Source: Litoribrevibacter euphylliae
GTDB lineage: Bacteria > Pseudomonadota > Gammaproteobacteria > Pseudomonadales > Litoribrevibacteraceae
Assembly (NCBI RefSeq): GCF_042646085.1
Contig: NZ_JBHRSZ010000009.1
Coordinates: forward strand, 248,001-312,000
Reading direction: 5' to 3'
Length of the DNA: 64,000 nucleotides
A program made the position numbers and the translations under genes. This document shows, piece by piece, positions 1 through 7,880 of this stretch (position 1 is the stretch's first letter; each line of letters begins with the position of its first letter). The notes under the pieces were generated by a model. The model ran no database searches. It was not told the DNA's origin and worked only from the letters and a program-made list of their open reading frames with translations.

Positions 1-255
1 ATCAAAGACGTTAACTGAAACAGAGCCAGAGGTTTTTGTGCTCTGCACCAAGTGGGATGATCCCGAGGTGGTTATCGTCGTAAAGTCTGCATCGGGCGTA
101 ATGTTATGAACATCTGCAGCCATCGCATCAACTGCACTGAGCGATACCAAGCCTCCCAATGTTTTCTTTAATCGTTGATGATCAGATTTACCGTAAGCGT
201 TACGAGTAACATGACTGATTGCGTTAGCCAAAAGTTGTCGGCGAAATGGCTTCAT
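1..255 (-). CDS. N-terminal part of an exported protein (cut by window edge)
   Basis: An open frame runs from an ATG at 255 to the window edge, 85 codons with no stop. An AGGGA ribosome site lies about 7 nt before the ATG. The product starts MKPFRRQLLANAIS, is basic, and has a weakly hydrophobic stretch GGLVSLSAVDAMA followed by AD, which reads like a long export signal with an AxA-type cleavage site near residue 46. The visible mature part is rich in Ser, Thr and Val, like the start of a beta-rich repeat protein. I cannot assign a family. It is co-directional with the SapC gene 97 bp upstream, and SapC-family genes sit in surface-layer loci in some bacteria, so a surface protein is a reasonable guess only. 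Confidence 0.6.
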   Translation of the reverse strand, partial: MKPFRRQLLANAISHVTRNAYGKSDHQRLKKTLGGLVSLSAVDAMAADVHNITPDADFTTITTSGSSHLVQSTKTSGSVSVNVFD

Positions 256-317
256 CGTTAATCCCTGATTTTGATTAAGTCGTTGTCGGTTTGCTTAAAA
301 AACGTCTGCCTTGGAAT

Positions 318-342
318 AGGAAAAGCAGGCTAAACGCCTGCT
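318..342 (-). terminator. Probable terminator downstream of the SapC-family gene
   Basis: Perfect 7-bp inverted repeat AGCAGGC / GCCTGCT with a 5-nt loop. On the minus strand it is followed by TTTTCC. It lies directly after the SapC stop codon and before the exported-protein gene, so the two genes may be separate transcripts or be linked by read-through. Confidence 0.5.
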
Positions 343-351
343 CACAACAAC

Positions 352-1062
352 CTATGCTTCCTGTTGTTTCTTAGATAAATGTCTAAGTGCACCTAACGAG
401 TGAAGGTGTGCATACACCCAAGCTAGTTGGCCGGTTTTAAATAACGACAACACAATCTCGTCATCCAACTTAGCCACTTTGGCTTCATCAATAACGTACA
501 AGCCTTCCATACGTAGAGGCTTTTTCTCTGGTGTCATGATTTGAATTGTGAAAGGTTTGAACAGATCCAGTTCAGCCAGCTTCTTAGTGAATTCAGCCGT
601 GGCTTTAGTCGATTGATCAAATTGCTGAAGGAAGTTAACGATATTAGCCAGTGATTCACTGTTTTCGCCTTCCTCGTTGAATAGCGGCTTACCCTCTTCT
701 TGATCGGCATTGATTTGCGCATATTCAGAATCAAAGCACACAGTGCCTTCTTCTGTCAGCGCAAATGGATAACGACGAATAAAAGCCGGGACATAGCTAC
801 CTTGCCACTCGCCTTCATCAGAAATCAGTTTATGGCCATTATTCATTAAAGACAGTAATGCTAATGGGAAAAAGTTGTCCTGACCGTCTTTGCTAAACAA
901 AACGGGTAATTCACGACTGGCTTCGAAAAACTCGATACCCGTTAAAGGAACTGAGTTAATACCATTGGTAAAAGAAAAATCCTTAACAGGCAAAAATTTA
1001 AAATTCTTATGCTCTTCGCGGTTAAGTGCCACAGGTTTTTTATAAAACAATAGTTCAGCCAT
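352..1062 (-). CDS. SapC family protein
   Basis: 236 aa, matching the SapC family (PF07277) in length and in its opening: an N-terminal block on keeping small hydrophobic positions, then the conserved segments around NFFPLALLSL and WQGSYVPAFIRRYPFAL. No signal peptide or membrane segment is visible, so it is probably cytoplasmic. SapC was named from the Campylobacter fetus S-layer locus, where neighbouring genes export the S-layer protein; its biochemical role is unknown. Here it precedes, on the same strand, a gene that starts like an exported protein. ATG start kept because the family begins just before this motif block; a GGGATCGAG stretch before it gives a moderate ribosome site. Family call is firm, function is not. 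Confidence 0.8.
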   Translation of the reverse strand: MAELLFYKKPVALNREEHKNFKFLPVKDFSFTNGINSVPLTGIEFFEASRELPVLFSKDGQDNFFPLALLSLMNNGHKLISDEGEWQGSYVPAFIRRYPFALTEEGTVCFDSEYAQINADQEEGKPLFNEEGENSESLANIVNFLQQFDQSTKATAEFTKKLAELDLFKPFTIQIMTPEKKPLRMEGLYVIDEAKVAKLDDEIVLSLFKTGQLAWVYAHLHSLGALRHLSKKQQEA

Positions 1063-1478
1063 CTCGATCCCTACTTGTATATTTGATTCATCCAGCCAAA
1101 TTTCCTACATACAAAACAGACCTTATCGTACGCAAAAGCTGGACAATATGTTGCATATATAATAACAATTCATTAAAGCAATTATGATTAATTTCATCGG
1201 ATAAGCGAGAATAAAACGTGAACTTGCTCATTCTTTTCACATTTGAATGCAAATTTGCTCATTTAATGATGAAAACATCTAACTTGAATGGTTGTTTTTT
1301 AGACAGCACAGTAACTTACACAACACAAATTTTTAACATACACAAGTTTACTGATAGCATGATAAACTTACGTTTTTGGATAAATTCCAATCAAAACTAT
1401 GGATCGAGAACTCGCATCGCACCTATGAGTGCATAAAAAATAAGCGAGCAAAGAAGAAACTAACGAAGGAGAACATCG
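1063..1478. other. Intergenic region between divergent SapC and lipoprotein genes
   Basis: 416 bp of AT-rich sequence without a convincing gene. For the minus strand, TTGCTT (plus 1176-1181) and TATATG (plus 1154-1159) lie 16 bp apart and could be the SapC promoter. For the plus strand, two copies of TTGCTCATT (1224-1232 and 1255-1263) start 31 bp apart, about three helical turns, and could be regulator sites. No strong plus-strand promoter stands out. Confidence 0.4.
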
Positions 1479-4040
1479 GTGCAGATAACCCGACATGTCT
1501 TGCTTTGCCTATTTCTAGCAACGCTAGTGACAGGCTGTAAACTCTTGCTTCCCAAACAATATGACGAAGCCGAAACCCATTTCACTGCAAAGCAATACGA
1601 TAGGGCTGTAAACGCTTATCTTTCTGCAGACCGTGAGTCTCCTGATAACGTTCATATCAAACAAGGCTTAATTAAGGCCTACTCTCATAAAGCGGTTGCT
1701 CTTTATGAAGATGCACAATCTCGTCCTACTGAAGACATCGATAATAAAATCGATCTCTATAAGAAAGCACAAACAGCGAATGCCAATGCTAAACAAGTGT
1801 TAGCAAAAATCGTTGTTCTTGAGCCATTAAACCCTGAGGTCAAAGCACCAAGTTCTCGCCCTGGCCAATTACTCCTGCCGCCCAATGGCGATGAAATGGA
1901 ATATACGGCTCAGATCAAGCTATACCAAAAGACACTAACCAAACTGAAAGCCTATACCGCTGAAGCCTTAATGGAAGAAGAGAACAACCAAGCTAAGGTT
2001 GTTCAGGGTCTAAAAGACGCCATCGCTTTAATGAAGAAAAAGCCAGACGGCCCTATTCAGGCGTATGAAGCCTACAAACCCTACGACAAATATTCGAAAT
2101 ACATGGCCAAAGCCAAAAAGGCTAAGAACGCGGTAGAAAAGACAGCAGTCAATTTTTACGAAGCTCGCGGCCTGTATTATGTTTCCAAAAACGCCTTTGC
2201 AATGGCCTCAAAAGATTTCAAAGCCGCGCAAAAAATTAATAACACATCACATCAAGCCACTGCCGGATTACTTGCCGTTACAGCCAAACAGCAAATCAAC
2301 AAAAGTGAATACGAAAACGCCTTTACGTCGTTAGAACAAATCAACAAAACCCATACAGATAGTAAGTTCTATAAAAAGCACATTGATACAGTACGAACGC
2401 AAGTTATCGATCGTGGGTTAGTTCGTGCTAAAAAACTCACTCTATCAAGCTCTATCAATGACAAAGCCGACGCATTCAACATCTACCACGAACTATTACC
2501 TATCGCCCAGCCGAGCAAGCCACTGACTGCAAAAGTCAACATAGCGATTGGCCAACTTCAGGATCAAGTAGCACGCAACCTAACTGAGCGCGCTATTGTC
2601 CTCAATGCGAAAAACGCTTTTGCCTATTCATCAAACATTTCAAGCTTACTGAGCAGCGCGCATGGCTTCTCTGAAAAAGCTGCCATTCCATTCAAACAAA
2701 TGGCCTACCGTGCAAATCAAATCTCTCAAGAGAAACTAGCGCTTCCCGTACTGTTCGCTACCGAAGGTCGAGATGCCACGCGCAACCCAGATTTCAAAGA
2801 CTGGATGAACGAAGAAATTTTCTCTAGCATCCCTAAACTGGGTATCCAGAACGTAAAAGCCGCAGATGCGTATGACCTTCCGAATCAAGGCAAGAATATT
2901 AATCAGAGCCTTGCATTTAACGACACCGTGATCCCATTCGACCATACAGAAGTTCTCTTCTTGCTGGATGTAAAACGCTACAACTTCCAGGAAAAGGGAC
3001 GCGATCGCCCGAAACGTAAGTCTTCTAAATATGTATCTAAACGCTACATGGTTCATAACCCGCAATGGGATCGCGCTAAAGAAAGTTATGAACGCGCTAA
3101 AGAAGCACACGAAGATGCAAAAGTCGCTGCCGAAGATCTATACAGAGCCTGTAAGCGTGAGGCAGAACGCCTTCTAGCACAAGCTGGACCTCTGGGTGGC
3201 ATGCTTGCAGGCGCTGGCTGTCGGATAGGTACCAACGAACTGACAGCAGCACTGACTGGTCTAAACGATGCCAGAGATCAATATCACAACACACCTCGCA
3301 AAATTGAGAAAAAAGAAATTTCACGTTATCGCTATGATGAGTACACTGTTTCTGTAAAAGGCGAGTTAGTTGCTGATCTTTATGCTTATGACCGCCGCAA
3401 CAATAAAAAGATAAAACTTGAACCGATCAAATTATCCATCAACAAAAGTGGGACTATTCTTAAAAACGTCAAACACGATGATGTAAATGGCCTCAAGAAT
3501 GGTGAAAAGAACGTACCAGTCATTGAAGACGAAGTTCAGAAGAAAGAGCAATCAACCTTCAAACACGTTCGAGCTCAGATGGCCATATTCCTAGAGAATC
3601 ACAACTGGAAACGCTTCTGTTATCAAGGTGAAGCTTTAGCCAAGAAAAAACTGGTTCATGCCTCTGCCGATGCATTCTCGCAATGTGTTGCCTTGGCCCC
3701 TAAGTCCTCAGGAAACAGCAAAGAAATTATTGCCGCCAACAAAGCCATTCAGGACTACATGGGCTTCACTCCGGACATGATTGCTAAGTACGGTTCAAAC
3801 AAGAGTTACCAAAGCTTTGCAAAACAAAGCTACACCCTAAGTGACATCGAAGTAAAAGCGGCCCAAGAAGCCAGTACCTTTGCATATCTAGCACGCCCTA
3901 GCATTCAGCTGCCTACATTTGATCTAAACCAGGAAATTGCTGCCATGAAACGGGAGTCAACCACACCCGGCTCAGTCACCTCACCGTTCGGTGGAAACCA
4001 AGATGCCCAAACCGTTTCATTCGACATTCCAGCACCATAA
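1479..4040 (+). CDS. Large TPR-like lipoprotein of unknown function
   Basis: 853 aa with a lipoprotein signal: basic start, hydrophobic LLCLFLATL, and lipobox LVTGC with the lipidated Cys at about residue 20. The residue after Cys is Lys, not Asp, so the Lol rule predicts the outer membrane. Residues 25-70 and the last 150 residues contain helical repeats of TPR type (short A/Y/A patterns such as EAETHFTAKQYDRAVNAYL). The centre holds a charged helical stretch around residues 525-600 and a beta-rich segment after it. The GTG start is preceded by GAAGGAGAA at good spacing. It forms an operon with the next lipoprotein, 15 bp downstream. I do not recognise the family; a scaffold or envelope assembly role is only an inference. 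Confidence 0.8.
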   Translation: MQITRHVLLCLFLATLVTGCKLLLPKQYDEAETHFTAKQYDRAVNAYLSADRESPDNVHIKQGLIKAYSHKAVALYEDAQSRPTEDIDNKIDLYKKAQTANANAKQVLAKIVVLEPLNPEVKAPSSRPGQLLLPPNGDEMEYTAQIKLYQKTLTKLKAYTAEALMEEENNQAKVVQGLKDAIALMKKKPDGPIQAYEAYKPYDKYSKYMAKAKKAKNAVEKTAVNFYEARGLYYVSKNAFAMASKDFKAAQKINNTSHQATAGLLAVTAKQQINKSEYENAFTSLEQINKTHTDSKFYKKHIDTVRTQVIDRGLVRAKKLTLSSSINDKADAFNIYHELLPIAQPSKPLTAKVNIAIGQLQDQVARNLTERAIVLNAKNAFAYSSNISSLLSSAHGFSEKAAIPFKQMAYRANQISQEKLALPVLFATEGRDATRNPDFKDWMNEEIFSSIPKLGIQNVKAADAYDLPNQGKNINQSLAFNDTVIPFDHTEVLFLLDVKRYNFQEKGRDRPKRKSSKYVSKRYMVHNPQWDRAKESYERAKEAHEDAKVAAEDLYRACKREAERLLAQAGPLGGMLAGAGCRIGTNELTAALTGLNDARDQYHNTPRKIEKKEISRYRYDEYTVSVKGELVADLYAYDRRNNKKIKLEPIKLSINKSGTILKNVKHDDVNGLKNGEKNVPVIEDEVQKKEQSTFKHVRAQMAIFLENHNWKRFCYQGEALAKKKLVHASADAFSQCVALAPKSSGNSKEIIAANKAIQDYMGFTPDMIAKYGSNKSYQSFAKQSYTLSDIEVKAAQEASTFAYLARPSIQLPTFDLNQEIAAMKRESTTPGSVTSPFGGNQDAQTVSFDIPAP

Positions 4041-4055
4041 CTCATAGGATTGAAC

Positions 4056-5603
4056 ATGAACTTAAGCACGACTAATTTTCGAACACTTGCTCTGTCAGTA
4101 TGCATAGGTCTGGCTGTTACGGGTTGTGGTAGCCAACAAACTAAACCTGTATCTGCAATGTCAGCTGCTGAAAAAGCCCAACTTGCCCAAGCTCAGGACC
4201 AAGTTGGCTCCATCATTGATAGCTCCATAGGAAAGTTTAAAGCCGCCGAACAGGATCAGGTTGCTATATACTCTCAACTTTTCTTTCAAAAAGCGGAAAA
4301 AGACATCGCTAAGCTAAAGGAAATGCAGAAAGAGTTTAACCCTGAGAAATCAGGTTTATTTGATTCAGGTTACAGCTTGAAAGACATTCAAGAACAGGCC
4401 ACCGAAGCAAATAACAACACTCAAAAAGCCGTTAAAACCAAGCAGCTTATTATCACGCATCTAAAAGAGATTCTGGACAACCAGCAATATATCGAAGGTC
4501 TGGATTTGAGCAAATTCGAACCTGAATACAAAGGACTGCAGTCTGATGTAAAACGACTCTTTAAAGATCTGGAAACAACAGGACAATTTCAGGGTCTTGA
4601 AGATGACAAGCTTAAAGTTCTTAATGACCTACGAGCCTTTGAAGTCTCCGTCATCAGAGAAAAATACTATAGCCATCCTCAAAAAGAACTCGATGAGTTG
4701 CCAGAAGACACCCTTCCTGTCACATACAAAGAAGCTCAAAAGCGCCTGACAACCCTATCAAACACCATTCAGTCAACACCTCGGGCAATGGAAACCATTG
4801 AACTCCGCCAGAAAGAGGCATTAAAAGCATTAGCTCGTGCCCAGAACACACTGAAAGAGATCAACTGGATTGACGAAAATACCAACAAAGGCCTGGAACA
4901 TGTGGTGCTTCGCTATCATAAACCTATGGACCGTGCGTTCCCGAATATCCTAAAAGAAGATCACTCCGAATTGGTATTCGAGGATCAGGTAAGTAAGTAT
5001 TCATATCTTGTAACCACCTTAAAAAGCAGTCTTCAAAAAGAAGTAAGTTCTTTAGATGAAGCCACTATCAAAGCTGAAGCACAGAAAATTGCTGACCAGC
5101 AGTCAGCGGAGCTAAAAAAGAAACTTGAAGGCACGCACAACAAAGCGCTTCAAGAAAATGCAACAGCCACCAACGAAGCTGTTGCCAAGGCCAAACAAGA
5201 AGAGCAATTACGCTTTGAGGAAGAGAAAAAACAATTGGCCGCAACTCACAAACAAAAGCTAGATACAGCCCTTGCTGAACGCAACAAGCTTCAAATGGAT
5301 CTAGAGAAAGCCTCTTTGGAATTGACTAAACTTCGTGAAGCTCATCGGCTAGCTCAAGAGCAACTTCAGCTTAAAGATCAAGAGCTTAAGACGGCAGCTA
5401 CTGAAAAAGCTCAACCAACTAAAACCAACCAACAAGAGCCGAAACAATTAGCAGCAAGTACAACATCAGCTCCAAAGCGTAATTCCGTAGCCTCTGCGCC
5501 TGAAGTACAAAAAGCACCTGCGCCAGCACCAAAAGAAACAGCACCGGCAGCATCCGATGAAACCTTCAGCTTTGACTTTGAAATTGAAGACGTAAAACTG
5601 TAA
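4056..5603 (+). CDS. Coiled-coil lipoprotein of unknown function
   Basis: 515 aa from the ATG at 4056. A TTG two codons earlier opens the frame but touches the AGGA ribosome site, whereas the ATG is 6 nt from it. The signal ends in the lipobox AVTGC. The Cys is followed by Gly, compatible with outer-membrane sorting. The body is almost wholly helical and charged, with a long coiled coil at about residues 340-450 (many EEKKQL-type heptads) and then an Ala/Pro/Lys-rich linker ending in an acidic tail. Spacing and co-orientation with the 853-aa lipoprotein suggest they work as a pair at the envelope. No enzymatic motif is visible and no family is recognised. Confidence 0.8.
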   Translation: MNLSTTNFRTLALSVCIGLAVTGCGSQQTKPVSAMSAAEKAQLAQAQDQVGSIIDSSIGKFKAAEQDQVAIYSQLFFQKAEKDIAKLKEMQKEFNPEKSGLFDSGYSLKDIQEQATEANNNTQKAVKTKQLIITHLKEILDNQQYIEGLDLSKFEPEYKGLQSDVKRLFKDLETTGQFQGLEDDKLKVLNDLRAFEVSVIREKYYSHPQKELDELPEDTLPVTYKEAQKRLTTLSNTIQSTPRAMETIELRQKEALKALARAQNTLKEINWIDENTNKGLEHVVLRYHKPMDRAFPNILKEDHSELVFEDQVSKYSYLVTTLKSSLQKEVSSLDEATIKAEAQKIADQQSAELKKKLEGTHNKALQENATATNEAVAKAKQEEQLRFEEEKKQLAATHKQKLDTALAERNKLQMDLEKASLELTKLREAHRLAQEQLQLKDQELKTAATEKAQPTKTNQQEPKQLAASTTSAPKRNSVASAPEVQKAPAPAPKETAPAASDETFSFDFEIEDVKL

Positions 5604-5613
5604 TCAAACCTAA

Positions 5614-5644
5614 GTCGCTGAGTTCTCTCAGCGACTTTCTTTAT
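5614..5644 (+). terminator. Rho-independent terminator of the lipoprotein operon
   Basis: Perfect 9-bp stem GTCGCTGAG / CTCAGCGAC with a TTCT loop and a following TTTCTTT run, 10 bp after the stop codon of the second lipoprotein. Confidence 0.9.
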
Positions 5645-5771
5645 CATTCGTTCCCACTGCTTTATCTTTTCTCAGAAAATTAAACCCGTGTTGTCTTTTA
5701 AAACATTGAGATATTGCTCACATTTTGGCATCGTTCGGGTAATGACAATAAAAACAATTAGGTAACGGAAA

Positions 5772-6197
5772 ATGCCAAAACATCACATACTTATTGAGAA
5801 AGAGTTTGAATCCAGCTTACCGGAAGTATTCCAAGCCATTTGCGACCATGAAAATTTTGGCAAGTTAATCGGCGCAAAAATCGTCAGAACAAAGGATGGA
5901 GAAGATGGCATTACTAACGGACTTGGCTCAATTCGAAAAATTGTAGCCAGCCCTCTGCCCTCTTTCGAAGAGACGGTAACGAATTACCAAGAAAACCAGT
6001 ATTTTGAATACAAAATTACTAAAGGTAGCCCAATCAAAAATCATATTGGGAAGCTAACCTTCAGCAGTACTCATGATAAAACTCTACTGAGATATACCAT
6101 TGATTTTGACATGAAATTGCCTATTCCATTGTTAGGAACGGGATTAGCAAAAGTCCTAAAATCTCAGATTTCTTCAGGACTCAACAAAATCAAATAG
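5772..6197 (+). CDS. START-like (SRPBCC superfamily) protein
   Basis: 141 aa, soluble, no signal. The pattern fits the SRPBCC/polyketide-cyclase fold: a first strand ending at the LIEKEF block, the helix motif SLPEVFQAICDHENFGKLIG, a middle DGEDGITNGLGSIRKI hairpin and a final long helix IPLLGTGLAKVLKSQISSGL. Such proteins bind hydrophobic ligands; many have no known ligand. A GGTAACGGAAA ribosome site precedes the ATG. It is followed by a hairpin region and then the lipase-like gene on the same strand, so a lipid-related ligand is possible but unproven. Confidence 0.7.
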   Translation: MPKHHILIEKEFESSLPEVFQAICDHENFGKLIGAKIVRTKDGEDGITNGLGSIRKIVASPLPSFEETVTNYQENQYFEYKITKGSPIKNHIGKLTFSSTHDKTLLRYTIDFDMKLPIPLLGTGLAKVLKSQISSGLNKIK

Positions 6198-6225
6198 CAG
6201 AAACAGCGTGATATAAACGCTTATA

Positions 6226-6260
6226 TTTTACAAGCTGGTTATCAATCAGCTTGTAAAAAT
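6226..6260. repeat. Perfect 12-bp inverted repeat (hairpin)
   Basis: TTTTACAAGCTG and CAGCTTGTAAAA flank a 9-nt loop just after the START-like gene. Neither strand has a clear U-run after the stem, so it may be an RNA-stabilising or weak termination hairpin rather than a classical terminator. Confidence 0.6.
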
Positions 6261-6357
6261 AAGTAAATTCACCCGCATCAGAAGGATACTTAACACAAAC
6301 TACATCACCAGAAAGAGAAACACTCATTTGAATCACCACTGTATAAAGCCAACAATA

Positions 6358-6384
6358 TTGCATTTATATACAGTACTGTATAAT
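6358..6384 (+). promoter_or_regulatory. Putative promoter with embedded operator for the lipase-like gene
   Basis: TTGCAT at 6358-6363 and a consensus TATAAT at 6379-6384 are separated by a short 15-bp spacer. A perfect 16-bp palindrome, TATACAGTACTGTATA (6367-6382), covers the spacer and the start of the -10 box. A short spacer with an overlapping dyad is typical of a regulated promoter. The regulator is unknown; the half-sites are in the opposite order to a LexA box. Confidence 0.45.
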
Positions 6385-6445
6385 TATTCAATACTTTTCT
6401 CGTATTTTTTGCCTGAGCTGAACTTACCTTTAAGAAGATCGAATT

Positions 6446-7402
6446 ATGAAAAAGCAACCTCTCTTTATCTCTCTCATAGCCCTCATGTTAGTGTTAGTAG
6501 GGCTCAGCTATAGTATCAAGGATGAAACAAAGCTCTCGTTGGCAGTTTCAGCTGAGCGAGCCATTGCCGGCTTAGAACAGAAAAGCATTCAAATTAACGA
6601 TCACAAAATTGAATATCTTGAAGCAGGTAGCGGCCCTGTCATTCTTATGATTCACGGCTTTGGCGCCAATAAAGATAACTGGATCAGAATGGCTAAGTAT
6701 TTCTCTAATGACTACCGCTTGATCATCCCTGACTTACCTGGTTTTGGTGAATCAACTATTTTAGAAACAGCAAAATACGATGTAGACCATCAAACAAAGC
6801 GACTTAAGTCGATGATGGAAGCATTAGGCGTGGAACAACTACACATCACAGGAAATTCCATGGGCGGTTACATCGCGGCTCACTTTGCCAGCACATACCC
6901 TGAAAACACTCTATCTGCTTGGCTACTGAACCCACTAGGTATTGAATCAGCTGAACCCAGCGAAATGTTTAAGATGTTTGCTCAAGGGCATCATCCATAT
7001 GTTCTACCGAGGAACGAAAAGGAGTTTAGACTCCTGATGTCGAAAGTATTCTTCGAACAACCATTAACGCCTGATTTTGCAATTCGAGCGTTAAATGAAG
7101 ACTTTCAACGACACTATGAATCTAATTCAAGAATTGCTTTTGAGATTCATAAAGTAAAAGACGGGAAAATAGCTTTTAGCCATCCGATAGAAAAGTCACT
7201 GACAGCCTATCCAAATCCACTATTGGTCGTTTGGGGTGATGATGATCGTATTCTTGCAGCTGATGGCCTAAGAGTAATCAAAGAGCAACGCCCTCAAACA
7301 GATACAGTGATGATGTCTAATATGGGTCACGCCCCCATGCTTGAAGCACCAGAACTCACTGCCAACACCATCAAACAGTTCCTGGAAAAGCATCAGTTAT
7401 AG
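6446..7402 (+). CDS. Alpha/beta-hydrolase, membrane-anchored lipase-like
   Basis: 318 aa. An N-terminal hydrophobic segment (residues 5-22) is followed directly by the enzyme, so it is either anchored in the inner membrane facing the periplasm or secreted. The alpha/beta-hydrolase marks are all present: oxyanion HGFG (70-73), nucleophile elbow GNSMGG with Ser138, the acid in WGDDDR (265-267) and His295 in MGHAPM. The arrangement resembles the cold-active Moraxella/Psychrobacter lipase group (family V), which hydrolyses short to medium acyl esters. It has its own putative promoter and ends just before the convergent yqaA-like gene. Substrate cannot be told from sequence. Confidence 0.82.
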   Translation: MKKQPLFISLIALMLVLVGLSYSIKDETKLSLAVSAERAIAGLEQKSIQINDHKIEYLEAGSGPVILMIHGFGANKDNWIRMAKYFSNDYRLIIPDLPGFGESTILETAKYDVDHQTKRLKSMMEALGVEQLHITGNSMGGYIAAHFASTYPENTLSAWLLNPLGIESAEPSEMFKMFAQGHHPYVLPRNEKEFRLLMSKVFFEQPLTPDFAIRALNEDFQRHYESNSRIAFEIHKVKDGKIAFSHPIEKSLTAYPNPLLVVWGDDDRILAADGLRVIKEQRPQTDTVMMSNMGHAPMLEAPELTANTIKQFLEKHQL

Positions 7403-7416
7403 ATCCGACTTAAGAG

Positions 7417-7869
7417 CTATTCACTCAACAATTCAAGCAGCCCTAATTCTAGGGTTGCTGCCACCAAAATCAGATATCGAAGCGCCTTACCAATAAATGT
7501 CAGAGTTAAGAAAACCCCAAGCTTAACCCGCATTACTCCGGCAATAAAAGTTATGGCATCACCGCCGATTGGCGCCCAGGCCATCAACAACGACCACACG
7601 CCATATTTCTGAAACCACGCCTGTGCGGTATCCAACGCCCTCCCCTTAAAAGGAAAGTACTTTGAGTCTTTATAATGCAGCAAATACAAACCAATATACC
7701 AATTAACCCAGGCACCCAAGGTATTTCCCAGCGAAGCCACGAACCACAAAGTTACCCATTGATCCGGCGATTTAATCAACAAACCAACCAAAACCACCTC
7801 AGAATAGAAAGGCAAAATAGTCGCCGCACCGAACGCCGAAAGAAACAGAAGCAAATAATCCCAAAACAT
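7417..7869 (-). CDS. yqaA: YqaA family (DedA/SNARE-associated-like) membrane protein
   Basis: 150 aa with four to five hydrophobic helices. It has the YqaA landmarks: an N-terminal SAFGAATILPFYSEVVLVGLL segment with the conserved P and E, a GNTLGAWVNWYIG motif, a FQKYGVWSLLMAWAPIGGDA re-entrant-like segment and a C-terminal GKALRYLI. DedA relatives act in lipid (undecaprenyl phosphate or phospholipid) flipping; YqaA itself is uncharacterised. It starts 11 bp after the amidoligase stop, so both are probably one transcript. The inner membrane location is clear. Confidence 0.85.
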   Translation of the reverse strand: MFWDYLLLFLSAFGAATILPFYSEVVLVGLLIKSPDQWVTLWFVASLGNTLGAWVNWYIGLYLLHYKDSKYFPFKGRALDTAQAWFQKYGVWSLLMAWAPIGGDAITFIAGVMRVKLGVFLTLTFIGKALRYLILVAATLELGLLELLSE

Positions 7870-7880
7870 CTCGATAAAAC

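Noticed and set aside
1218..1436. 72-codon plus-strand open frame in the gap before the lipoprotein operon
   Set aside because: No ribosome site, AT-rich low-complexity sequence and no family resemblance. It lies in a likely promoter region.
6358..6390. Possible LexA (SOS) box near TATACAGTACTGTATA
   Set aside because: The LexA consensus needs CTGT first and ACAG second with 8 bp between. Here the half-sites are reversed with 2 bp between.
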